DNA of 64,000 nt from assembly GCF_964204645.1 (NCBI RefSeq), contig NC_134028.1, positions 11,819,001-11,883,000 of the forward strand, written 5' to 3'. The translations under genes were made by a program, and so were the position numbers. Below, piece by piece: positions 11,014-20,845 of the stretch. This stretch comes from Tubulanus polymorphus. Taxonomy: Eukaryota > Nemertea > Palaeonemertea > Tubulaniformes > Tubulanidae. How positions within the stretch are numbered: position 1 is the first letter of the stretch; every line of letters starts with the position of its first letter. The notes under the pieces are model-generated. The model saw only the letters and a program-made list of their open reading frames with translations. It did not search any database and was not told the origin of the DNA.

Positions 11014-12193
11014 AGTTCAAATTGTTATTGTTGTCGCTTTGAGCTCCCTTGGAGCTTGTCCAACGCGCTTTTTTGTAGCTTAATTTGCTGTTGACTTGAG
11101 ATTGATTGTATACGGGCTGATTTGCAGGTGAGTTTCTGTAGGTAGAGTTGCCGGCGTAATAACTAGGCTTTTTTGATGTCTTCCATGACTGCCTACCGGC
11201 CTTAGCCTGAGAATCTCTGATCTTGGTGGCCTCCGCATCGGCGGATGCGCAGCATCCAGAGAAAACCCGTGAGGAATTGCCCAGCGGTGCTCTGTATAGA
11301 GCTACTTTCACTGGGTCTGGAAGTTTGGAGTCGGCCAACAAGCTATATCTATTGATCAAGGCTAGGTTAGCCTGGATCCTTATACCCAAAGGTACTTGGT
11401 GACACAACGCCTTGGCCATAGACTGTAGAATTCTCTCTATAGTCGCCACGTGTTCGGACATTGTCTCTGGATCCGGATTATCCTGGACTAGTTGAGACTT
11501 TACTTTTTCTAACTCGCCGTGCATGGCAACCAGTGAAATGTCTTGGAAAGACGCGATTTGACAAATGCTACGAGCTAATTGGTTCAACGCTCCCATTGCT
11601 TGTTTTGGTAAAGTGTAGGAAGGCGGTGGTTTTTTGGGTAGTCCTATCGTGGTTGACCCATCGGAGTCTAACTCAAAGTTTGTTTTGAATCCGGGATCAT
11701 CAGCATCTGGTGTGGCGTAATAATAAGTCTTGTACCCCGATATGGGAGGATACAACGGAGAGAAAAATTTTGAATCCTTCATGCCTGCCTCTAATGGAGG
11801 ATAAGACCAAGTATTGTCTGTACGCTTACCACCCCACAGTGTCGTGTCCAAAGTCTCACGCCATTCTTCTCTATATGCAGAATGTGGTGCTAAAACTAAC
11901 TCTTCGGTGTCATCGGATGGACTGAAGATTTTGGCGGCCGACCCTCTAGGCTGGGTTGTTTTAGGTTTGGCCTTGGTACCTCCGTACCGGGAGAAAACTT
12001 CTTTTACTAAGTCCTTGAATGGAATGTCTCCCGTCTCTTCCATTGTGGATGGTGACGGAGAGCACGATCTGTGCATGTCTCCGTCCCTGGATAGACCAGG
12101 ATCTTCTGGATCATGAGATTTTTCGTCAGAAAAATCGTTGACATCATCCAACACCAACCCATCTGTTGGGTTGCAGGACAGCCCTGTTGGCAC
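10901..12193 (-). CDS. DIRS gag-like ORF, main part
   Basis: A 430-codon frame with no enzymatic motif, in the position of the DIRS first ORF. The N-terminal half is acidic (EDPGLSRDGDMHRS). A middle helical part includes MGALNQLARSICQI. The C-terminus is Asn/Gln/Ser-rich and then Arg-rich (GRARLRRGFNRPFRGR), suitable for nucleic-acid binding. It overlaps the start of the RT gene. The proper start is probably upstream: a 44-codon piece beginning ATG at 12530 and an RS-rich stretch in another frame lie between. Confidence 0.75.
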   Translation of the reverse strand: MPTGLSCNPTDGLVLDDVNDFSDEKSHDPEDPGLSRDGDMHRSCSPSPSTMEETGDIPFKDLVKEVFSRYGGTKAKPKTTQPRGSAAKIFSPSDDTEELVLAPHSAYREEWRETLDTTLWGGKRTDNTWSYPPLEAGMKDSKFFSPLYPPISGYKTYYYATPDADDPGFKTNFELDSDGSTTIGLPKKPPPSYTLPKQAMGALNQLARSICQIASFQDISLVAMHGELEKVKSQLVQDNPDPETMSEHVATIERILQSMAKALCHQVPLGIRIQANLALINRYSLLADSKLPDPVKVALYRAPLGNSSRVFSGCCASADAEATKIRDSQAKAGRQSWKTSKKPSYYAGNSTYRNSPANQPVYNQSQVNSKLSYKKARWTSSKGAQSDNNNNLNYVSYSQSSYSDNPQRGRARLRRGFNRPFRGRANTGTR

Positions 12194-12395
12194 TGATGGA
12201 GGCTTGGGGCCCGGGTTTCCTTACCTTTTAGTTGTTAGAACGAGACCTTGACCCAGAGCTGGGGTCAGACGGTGAACGACGTCGTTTTTTATTAGAGTGC
12301 TGGTGCCTACGTCTAGTAGGAGACGAAGAGTCGGACCGACTAAATCTCGATCGGGACCTGGACCTAGACACGGATCGTCCCGGATCATAGCCCTG

Positions 12396-12530
12396 TTACC
12401 GAGTATCCGGGCATTCAGGTATATCAACCTTGCCCGATGAGGACGCTGGGGTCTTAGAAGGTGTATCAACCTTGCCCAAACGTTTAAATCTCGGTCCCCT
12501 AGGGGAACTGGAGACGTCGTGATCCGACAT
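12396..12530 (-). pseudogene. DIRS gag-like ORF, N-terminal piece cut off by a frame change
   Basis: Starts ATG at 12530 and reads MSDHDVSSSPRGPRF before stopping after 44 codons. Just downstream, another register encodes an Arg/Ser-rich segment (VSRSRSRFSRSDSSS) up to about 12230, and the long gag frame opens after that. The arrangement suggests one original N-terminus split by indels; an intron is the alternative. Confidence 0.5.
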
Positions 12531-12903
12531 GTTAAACCCTAAAATAAGCTGAAATGAAGGGTTAATTATTGATACGATTTTTAGTACAGATTATTAATTT
12601 TCATGAATGATGAGACGGAAATCAATTACGTTGAATGATAATTATTAAATATATAAGGCGGGAGGAGCCGCTAAGAAAACAGCACGGCGCTCCCGCGAAA
12701 CCGGAAGTAGAAAACCGGTGGCAAAATGTTGAAATGCGCATAAATTAAAAACGATCTCACCCGAAGTTCGACTTCTATTCCGAGATCAATCACTCTTATG
12801 TCTGTTTCTTATATCAATTAGAACGGATGTCCGATCCAACACGAAGAATTTTAACCGATTTACGAACACTGCCGAAACACGTTCTCTAGAGAACAAGCGC
12901 CAA

Positions 12904-13040
12904 GCAAAAAGATGATGGCGTCTCGCCAGATGGCGCTATGTTACGGCGCCCCTACCAAAAGTCGATTCGGGCGTTATCTGCCTAGCCAAAAGCAATATGG
13001 CTATAGTGTATTTTCCCAGGGAATGTATTCGAAGTAAATA
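12904..13040 (-). repeat. DIRS inverted terminal repeat (right)
   Basis: Complement of 7138-7274. It ends GAAGTAAATA at 13040, exactly where the internal complementary region predicts, and host sequence CCACTTTCAC resumes at 13041. Confidence 0.9.
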
Positions 13041-14608
13041 CCACTTTCACATCTATGAATTAGAATGTGGCAACCTTCAAATTTGATAAGGGTGGACACC
13101 AGTAGCAATATTTGATGGCCTAGACTTCCGAAAATAACTGGATTCTGTCTAGAGATGGAGGAATGGACGAACGATGAGAGGGAAGAAAAGTGAATGCAAT
13201 ATCGCTGGGACAAAAGTCCCAAGTGGGCTAAAATCGTATACCCTTCAATTTTTCACTCCCCAATATAGGGAGACCAAACTAGAGGTCCAGGGACACCATG
13301 CCCAATTGGGAAGTGGTTTCAGATACTCAACAATCTAACAATTTCAATATTCAATGCCCCATCCAATGACCTTGAAAAAACCAACGAATTGAAACTCACC
13401 ACAATCATAGCACATATCAGCAGCTACAATTTGTAATTAATTGTGCTAACAAAATATGCCTAGTACCAATATGATATGGAAATACTAAGTTATTCTACTA
13501 TTCACCGCCCCCTGGTGACCATATGCAAAGCCCAATGACATTGAAACTCACCATCATCATAGAACATGTCATGAGCTACAACTTTGCAATTGATCATGGT
13601 AACAAAATATGCCTAGGTACCAATAAAATAAGGAAATACAAAGTTATTCTACTATTCAATGCCCCCTAGTGACCATATAGAATCATTTATGTCCTTGAAA
13701 CTTACCACAAACATAGACCATGTCATGAGCTACAACTTTCCAATTGATTGTGGCAACAAAATATGCATAGGTATGAATATAATATGGAAATACTAAATTA
13801 CTGCATTGTTCAACGGCCCCTGGTGACCATATGCAAAGGCCAATGACATTGAAACTCACCATCATCATAGAACATGTCATGAGCTGCAATTGATCATGGT
13901 TACAAAATATGCCTAGGTACCAATAAAATAAGGAAATACTAAGTTATTCTACTATCCAACACCCCCCAGTGACCATATAGAATAATTTATGTCCTTGAAA
14001 CTTACCACGATCATAGACCATGTCATGAGCTAAAACTTTCCAATTGATTGTGGTAGCAAAATATGCATAGATACGAATATAATATAGAAATACTAAATTG
14101 TATTGTTCAACACCCCCTGGTGGCCATTACAAAAACCAATGGGCTTGAAACTCATCACAATCATAGAATATGTCATGAGCTACAACTTTGCAACTGATGT
14201 GGCAACCAAATATGCTTAAGTATCAATATAATGTGGGAAAACCTTTTTCCACCTATGAATGAGTACTGATGACAAACCAGTAGGAAGCTACAGGACTCAG
14301 AATTCAGGCCAAAATCTACATTTTTGGGCAATAAAAAGGTCAATGGACAGCATACAAGACTACAAGTTAAAACCTTCTCTAGGTTAATTTTACAATTCCT
14401 CAAAAAACCACTTTCACATCTGTGAACTAGAATGTGGCAATATTTCTATGGTTAATGACCTTCAATTTTGATAAGGGTGATATTTGATGGCCAAAACTTC
14501 CCAAAATAACTGGATTCCGTTTACAGACAGACGAACTGAGAGACGAACGGACAGGCGGAAGAAAAGTGAAGGCGATAGCGCCGGGACAATAGTCCCAAGT
14601 GGGCTAAA
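13041..14608 (+). repeat. Dispersed repeat family 1: right part of the split copy, then copy B
   Basis: Bases 13041-13235 continue the copy interrupted by the DIRS element and end in the family hairpin GGGACAAAAGTCCC. Copy B begins near 13272 (AGAGGTCCAGGGACACCATG) and has about five monomers of ~150-165 bp to about 14230. It ends GGGACAATAGTCCCAAGTG near 14600. One monomer pair (13500-13810 and 13810-14100) is especially similar, pointing to a recent local duplication. Confidence 0.78.
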
Positions 14609-15043
14609 AATGGTATACCCTCAATTTCAAACTCCCCATTGTGGGGAAAACAAGAAATGGGTGACCCAAATTCCATGTAAGGAGATGTGTCCTGTGACAA
14701 TGTTGACACTCATTAACAATACTATAAGTTAAAACCTTTTTTAGGTTAATTTTTCAAAAAACCAGTTTCACATCCATGAACTAGATTGTATCTATATTTC
14801 TATGGCTAATGACCTTCATTGTTGATAAGGGTAAGCATTTCACCTGCCCAAACCTTAACACAGGTTCAAGAATTGCATTCAGAAATGTAAGCAGCATCAT
14901 GCCAACAAGAAATTTTCGACGGCCACCACAGTGGCAATATCTGATGGCCAATGACCTTCAATTTCAATAAGAGCGGTAATCTCACCTGTCAAAACCCCCG
15001 ATAAATGATAACTTAAACCCTTAACACATATAGAAAGAGTAAC
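14609..15043 (+). repeat. Family 1 related fragments
   Basis: Bases 14640-14770 match 7010-7115 and provide the unoccupied version of the DIRS target. A similar stretch ends about 15000. No coding sequence is seen before the exon at 15044. Confidence 0.55.
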
Positions 15044-15125
15044 CTTTTGAGTGCCTTTTTGCGATCAACTGGTGGACTATCACTGGGTGAATTTAGCAGA
15101 CTAGGACGTCCAGGTGGGGGTAACC
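15044..15125 (-). CDS. MGRN1: MGRN1/RNF157-like, Pro/Ser-rich linker exon
   Basis: This 82-nt exon runs from acceptor TTTGTAG to donor AAG/GTTACT. It encodes LPPPGRPSLLNSPSDSPPVD and then basic RKKALKR. The first two bases complete a Gly codon begun by the exon at 15803-15950, and its last two bases are completed by the exon at 1-174. The segment lies in the disordered region following the RING domain. Confidence 0.82.
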
Positions 15126-15802
15126 CTACAAAGAATTTAAAGTTAGTTAATCATTATCATTAACAGAAAGAAGGTATCTTCAGAAATTAACTTTACAATG
15201 CCTGATGAGGCAAATTACAAGTGTCTAAGACATAAAGACCATTCAAAATTTCCTGCGCCAACTTAAGTTTTAGGGGCTCTACCCTAAAAAAATATCTAAT
15301 CTGAAGCCTTAGCAGAGCATCTTATACTAAAAAAGAGCAGAAAAGTACACTGAAATTTGCCAAAAATTGCCTTGTTTTTATTGCTGGCCAATAGAATTAC
15401 AAAATAAAATGCAGATGCATAACTACATATCCAGACAAACATATGCGTAGAGTTACGAGAAGAGAGCCAGTAGTTTAGGAGATCTCCGGACACGATTGTG
15501 TCCAGGGACGGACAAACTGATTCCAGTATACCCCCCTCCTACACTTTGTAGCAGAAGTATAAAAAGTGTGTAATTAGCCATATTTACAGCACGCCGAACC
15601 GTTTACAATGAATAGAAACAGTGTAGTGCATACAATGGGGCATCCTGTTCAGAATGAAATTTGTACGTGTTTGTGGTCTCTTGCCATATGAAAAAAGATC
15701 TTCTTAAGTCCTTAAAAGGTTAACCTACACCCTGCATCTACATGATGTATTTAGAGTAATAACGTCCATGAGGTAAGTATAAGTCAGAAATTCTATATTT
15801 AC
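15126..15802. other. Intron of 677 bp
   Basis: Single-copy-looking intron sequence; no gene, RNA or transposon end was recognised. Confidence 0.6.
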
Positions 15803-15950
15803 CTTCCGGTGGTAGATGCAACGGATTAGGTGGTGGGGGTGGTAAACGAGGAGGACCATTTAGTGCTTCAATCAAAGAGACAGCTTCATACCCATGGGGT
15901 ACACCTTCTTGACTTATTCCTGAACAGCAGTCATCGTCATCGGAATTACT
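15803..15950 (-). CDS. MGRN1: MGRN1/RNF157-like, post-RING exon
   Basis: This 148-nt exon lies between acceptor TTTTCTAG and donor GAAG/GTAAAT. It encodes an acidic start (SNSDDDDCCSG) and then GYEAVSLIEALNGPP, which matches a short conserved block after the RING in MGRN1 and RNF157 (GYEPISLLEALNG in vertebrates). A Pro-rich end follows. Phase 0 at the start joins the RING exon and phase 1 at the end joins 15125-15044. This block makes the family assignment firm outside the RING. Confidence 0.9.
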
Positions 15951-16109
15951 CTAGAAAAAAAGATGTATACACGGATTGATAACTTGCTTGGGGAGTTGAT
16001 AACTTTCCATAGAAACTTTCTTGGGCTCGGATATTTACATACATTTATTGCAGTAATAAAATCTAGGTTCCAGCGCACACCAACCTTGGTTGAACGTGCG
16101 GGATCAGTC

Positions 16110-17100
16110 TTGAAATTGGTATTCATGCGCAGCATAGTGCTGACGACAATTCAATTCATTCTTGATTGACACAATTAAAATTTCACAATAACACATTACT
16201 TTCACGTTTTTAAAATTCTTTTAATTTTGCCTTATTTTCATTGGGTGCTTGCGTAAGCAGCCATTTGAAAAATCTTTGTAAGAACATTTATATTTTTATG
16301 GACTTACGCTTTAGCGAAGTCGATTTTGCTATCACATATTTATCTTTCTTCCTTTGGTACAAAATAACTCCCGAACAAGGCTTAGCTTCTCTTGGGAACT
16401 TTCAAAACATTCAATGTAATAATAAAATCTCAATCCCTATTGAATTTCATCGGAATCCGTTGCTCATTTATCAATTTAGTTATTTATTTGTTGTTGGAAC
16501 TACATTTCGTTTCGTAAGAACACACACCCTGTTACGTATATTCATGCCAAAAACTTCATGCCATTTCCTTTCCTAATTTGAAAAAAAAGAAATTTTTGAT
16601 CTAATTATCCTGTAATAAGTCAGTTTTCTGCAATCATTTGAATTCAATCCAATTGTTTTTTCACTCTTTTTCATTTGTCCTGCTTAATCTCTAGAGTACC
16701 AATGTTTAATCTTGATGCTGGATCATGACATACACTCATGTAAATTAAGGAAAGTCCATATTAAGGATTTCATTTCTTGTTTTAGTTTATCTAAAACTTA
16801 AAACCGCTTTTCTGTAAAATAAATTCTGAATTGAATTGAATTGACTTGACTGATTCCCTGTCTCTTCAGAGAGCCAGGGGGCGGTAGTCTATGGTGGCAT
16901 TTATACTTTATCGGATGATCGTAGTGAAGTGTCATTTGAAGGAAATGCAAGTTATTCTTGCTTTATGTCTTTATTTTTTAAAAAGAAAAATCGTGGCTCC
17001 TATCTATTTTCATGTTCGCTTGTCTTCACCTGAAGTCACTCGGTAAGTCAAAATTATTTCAAGACAATCTTTATAGTAATCTAGCAATTATCAACATACG
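16110..17100 (-). repeat. Dispersed repeat family 2, inverted copy
   Basis: The ends match the complement of 25100-25620 (for example the GAGAGCCAGGGGGCGGTAGT and GACTTCAGGTGAAGA stretches). The middle (about 16300-16480) matches the complement of 35260-35430 instead. The copy at 25 kb has lost that middle. No coding signal is seen. Confidence 0.7.
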
Positions 17101-18418
17101 ATAGGGTCCGAAAAGACACCACAATTTTCAAATAACAACCTTCCGAAAGCTTGCACTAATGCAGCCGTCAATCCTGTATCCCCCTGGACAGAGATCGACA
17201 CCCCATCGACGCCGAAATGCTGTCGATGTCGGGACGATGATTTAAAATGACTAGGTCGCCTGTCTGACGTTGGTGTGCACAATTTCGATCATTGCCTTGC
17301 CGTTTAAGTTTAAATCTTACAACGTATGCCTGTCGCTCAGACCGATATTAAAAGGTCATTGCCCTGTCGGTCGATCGTTTAAAAGAGCGCGCAAATTTTG
17401 TTCATGAGCAATATAATTCTAGGATTTGAACCACGCAGCGATAATTCAACCAGTCTCCCATTATTATTGGGATTCAATTGTGCAGCGCGAGGAGCCGGGG
17501 CGAGTTGGTTTCTTATCACGTATCAATTGTTACTCTAGACGTGCAACAGAGTCCGAGAAAAATGATCGATAAGAATTATGCAACTGCATTGAATGGAACT
17601 GAAATAAATTGCCCATGGGCAAAGTGTGCTTTACCTTGAATCCTAGAAAGCTTGAAAGCTTGTTTGGAGTAAGGGCATTGCTTGAAAAATCTTTTTAATT
17701 CGTGACTTCAAAGTTCTAGATGTTTATGTTGTATTTTATCTTTCTTAAAGAATTATTTTGTAGTAGTAGTTACGTTATAGTTCTATGCTTCAATGTATGA
17801 ATGAAGTTCATGTGACAGGCACTAGTGCCTGTACTAATACTAAGTGGTAGTTTTAATTGCCGCAAAGGCCAAGTGATGACATTAGAATCGATCCAAAAAT
17901 CCTCGAAACATCCCCCTTAGGGTTTCACGCCTGATGTGTTTCATCTTGGCATGGATACATGCTAGTAAATTTTCTCCCCAAATAAAGAGCAACGGACATT
18001 TTTTAACGATCACTGAAACCCTGCGTTTTTTTGTTTCTACTACCTGCACCGCAAACAGTTTATTTTTGCGTCAGTCAATCCGAGTCGGCCTGTGTTTAAG
18101 GCGGGATGCAGCAGCTAAATACTGCTGTCTCAGCATTATTGGAGTATATCCATGGCAGAAGAGATACTACGGGTGTTGTTCGGTGAACGGCAGAATTTTT
18201 ACTAGCGACGCTCGCTATATGATCTTCGACCGTAAAAACTAAGTAGGGCTTCATACCAAGTGGGCTTAAAGTGCATGGCAAATTTAACTGCATTGATACT
18301 GTAAGCTAGATATATCCTGACACACATCCAATCTGTCCAATATCCAGGTCAAATTCCTAATATTCGATAGTTAACCTCTGGCGGTAATACATACTAGGAA
18401 ATACGGTATTTTACTTAC
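17101..18418. other. Intron; contains a family 3 repeat at 17605-17765
   Basis: Bases 17605-17765 resemble 37105-37260 and more weakly 36478-36550 (shared start ATTGCCCATGGGCAAAG, shared core AAAAATCTTTTTAATTC). The rest shows no recognised gene or RNA. Confidence 0.55.
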
Positions 18419-18661
18419 CTGGTGATGGCGCTGTGGTTGCAAATTATTTGTCAATGATTTCTTCTTCATAGCCCTTATCTGCAACAATGCTCGAAATGGT
18501 GCACGGCAAATGGGGCAATTATTTGCCTGGTATCGCAAATTGTTGGCACATGCACTACATAAACATAAATGTCGACATGGTAGGATCAGTGTATCCCGCG
18601 ATTCAGACATACATATAACACATTCAGACCCAGTATCCTCAAACTCATCTTCTTGATTTGA
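18419..18661 (-). CDS. MGRN1: MGRN1/RNF157-like, RING-finger exon
   Basis: Exon of 243 nt (81 codons, phase 0 at both ends) between acceptor TTTACAG and donor CAG/GTAAGT. It encodes an acidic lead-in and a C3HC4-type RING: C-x2-C in SECVICMS, then LPCRHLCLCSAC, then ANNCPICRAPFRALLQIRAM. The peptide LPCRHLCLC and the trailing QIRAM are diagnostic of the MGRN1/RNF157 group. The RING recruits E2 enzymes; in mammals MGRN1 ubiquitinates TSG101 and affects melanocortin signalling and endosomal sorting. All zinc ligands are present. Confidence 0.96.
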
Positions 18662-19388
18662 CTGTAAAAAAATAAATGTATAAATAAATGAAAAATACCT
18701 GAGATTATACATGTACGAAGTTTGTTAGAACAAGATGAAAATGCATCTAAACCTGGTTGGTCCATTTTCACCCGTCAAGGAATTTCGAACTCATTAAGCT
18801 AAAGCCATTCCCAGAACCCTTTGACCTTAAGAAATGTTGGTTACTAGCCCACCAGAATCCTGTCATACCAATCAGCACTTGTAACAATCTTCATAAGGCT
18901 TCTGTTTGATTTCCCTTAAATGGTCCAATCAGCAAACATTTTAGCAACTAGAATGTCAATGAAGACGACTGATGCCCCCACATCAGGTGAAACGCCTGAG
19001 TGTAAAATACACCCGAGCATATGTTGACCTATTTATGAAGGCAGGAAATGAAAGATGCAAAACGGCTTTCCGTGACTTTGACCTTTCACCTACAGGATTC
19101 GAAATCTAATCAGTCGATTACTGTCTCTAGCGCAACCCATCCATAAAATTTCACAAAGTTATCTTATACTGTTTATGAATTAAGAGCCCGGAAATGAAAA
19201 ATACATAACAGCTTCTAGTAACCTTGACCTTTGACCAACATGATCCAAAATCTAAATCAGACGTAATCTGTCGAAAGGGTTTAGGTGCTAGGGCACGGAA
19301 ATTACTGCGGACAGATGCCAGACGGACGGAAGACGAAGTGAATACAGTATGCCCCAAAAACGCGCTGTGGAGCAACTGATGTATATAT

Positions 19389-19462
<74 letters not shown>

Positions 19463-19799
19463 ACATAATTGATTCACTTTCTTCACGTGTTCTACCATTC
19501 AGATTATCAAGTCTCAATAATACCCCCAGCCCATGGATTTACAATGTCTTCATGAATGATGGAAAAACTAAAAAGGTCGGTTATCCATCTTTGGATCTTT
19601 CCATTGCTGTACCATTTCAACAACTTGTCCAAAATGATGGCTTTCACTTTATAACTCAAATTGGAATTACTTATTGGGATTTGTATGGATCAAATTGAAA
19701 CAGAAGAAGATACATAGATACCTACGTAATGTATATGCGCATAACAAATAGACTAATAATCCTTGTAATTGCCTAGCTCTTAGAAGTTTTACCACTCAC
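18662..19799. other. Intron with a dispersed repeat carrying nuclear-receptor-like half sites
   Basis: Bases 19020-19340 form a repeat common in style to marine invertebrates. They contain GTGACTTTGACCTTTCACC and GTAACCTTGACCTTTGACC, which on the minus strand is a direct repeat of AGGTCA-type half sites with one-base spacing. The rest, apart from the AT microsatellite, has no recognised feature. Confidence 0.5.
19398..19460. repeat. (AT)n microsatellite
   Basis: About 31 uninterrupted AT units following GTATGTGTG. Open frames that cross it on both strands are artefacts of the repeat. Confidence 0.98.
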
Positions 19800-20145
19800 C
19801 TTTGTAAGTTCACAATTTTTATTTTCAATCCCATAAATTTCTTGTAATAAATAACACAGACCATCTACCATTTGCTTCTGTTTTAATGGTTTCAGCGTGT
19901 AAGTATTGTCTGAATTTTTATCAACCACACCAAATGTCATATGTGCATGTCCAATGTGATCTTCTTCATCTTCAACTACACACTGAATGACAATAGGAAT
20001 TGTTCCTGCTTCAAGATTATATTGCAGTTCCTCTTCACTGAACTTGCTTGGGTCTATTACATGAGTTGGTTGACTGAATGTCTGGTTAGCCCCACGCTTA
20101 TAATGGAATGTTTCAGAATTCATAGCTGAGTCTCTGGGGTGATAT
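19800..20145 (-). CDS. MGRN1: MGRN1/RNF157-like, pre-RING domain exon
   Basis: Exon of 346 nt between acceptor TATTTCAG and donor AAAG/GTGAGT. It encodes SETFHYKRGANQTFSQP, IPIVIQCVVED, GHAHMTFGVVDK and LKPLKQKQMVDGLCYLLQEI, ending YGIENKNCELTK. The stretch from HYKRG to YGIENKN is collinear with the conserved domain preceding the RING in MGRN1/RNF157. The first base completes an Ile codon begun by the exon at 36175-36318, across a 16-kb intron. The upstream ATG in frame is internal, not a start. Confidence 0.95.
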
Positions 20146-20439
20146 CTGAAATATAGTGAGACTATTACAGTCAATAACTAATCTAGAATGAGGCTAACAA
20201 CTAAAAAGCCTGATGTTTACCACCACATAAAAAGTTACAGCTTGTTGTGAATGCATCTAGGAAATATCATGGCTGCTATCATTTCTATAAGCAAATACAA
20301 GATACTATGTATACACAAAGTTTTATATATAGGTCAACAGTTGCAGCCTCAAAACTGTTATCCACTGGAACCCATAATTTAAATCACATCAACTCAATTC
20401 TAAATAGGGTTCTGCCCTTAGTGATGTGCTACTTGTTAA

Positions 20440-20600
20440 CTAAGTTTGAAACAGGGGTCAAGGGGAGCTATGAAACATACCCATTTTCAAAAGATTGCTC
20501 GGAACTTATGCGGCCGAACAAGTGAGCTGCTCGGTATACTGCTCTGGCATTCTGCTCAGTTTTATTATATAGCGCCGCCCAAAACAAGCTGCCCCGTAAT
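20440..20600 (+). repeat. Dispersed repeat family 4
   Basis: Matches the complement of 31835-32020 (CTCGGAACTTATGCGGCCG, TTTTATTATATAGCGCCGC). The other copy has a local 20-base duplication of the GGCGCTATACAATAAAA block. Function unknown. Confidence 0.65.
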
Positions 20601-20845
20601 CAAACCTGCAGTTGTATTTTTTCCTATTCCCTCTTTGATAGTCACTCTGTGTCACTCAATGTATACTTATCATTTGCATTCCAGGGTTGTCTCTACTGTG
20701 GTTTCATGTGATATGACCACCACTCAAAGGTACCTCTTGGACCTACTTAAGAATGAACTACACTAGGAAGTGACTGGTGGAGTTTTCGTTGTTGCTGATG
20801 GTGCAAACCATTTTATAGTGAAAAACGGACGGAAGTTTTATAGTT

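Larger units (their letters stand above)
7116..13040 (-). mobile_element. DIRS-type tyrosine-recombinase retrotransposon
   Basis: Gene order on the minus strand is gag-like ORF, reverse transcriptase/RNase H, then tyrosine recombinase, with no integrase or aspartic protease. This is the DIRS arrangement. Inverted terminal repeats of 137 bp lie at 7138-7274 and 12904-13040, and a 22-base extension (7116-7137) lies outside the left one. An internal complementary region at 7322-7421 joins the complements of both ends. Interior base composition is clearly more GC-rich than the surroundings. The target, read from the related copy at 14390-14420, is CTCAAAAA followed by CCACTTTCAC. The element is probably immobile now: recombinase and gag frames are broken. 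Confidence 0.92.

Noticed and set aside
11461-12116. Plus-strand frames in the DIRS gag region
   Set aside because: Shadows of the minus-strand gag-like gene, without motifs.
19302-19698. Protein-coding frames across the AT repeat
   Set aside because: Both frames are Ile/Tyr repeats created by the microsatellite.
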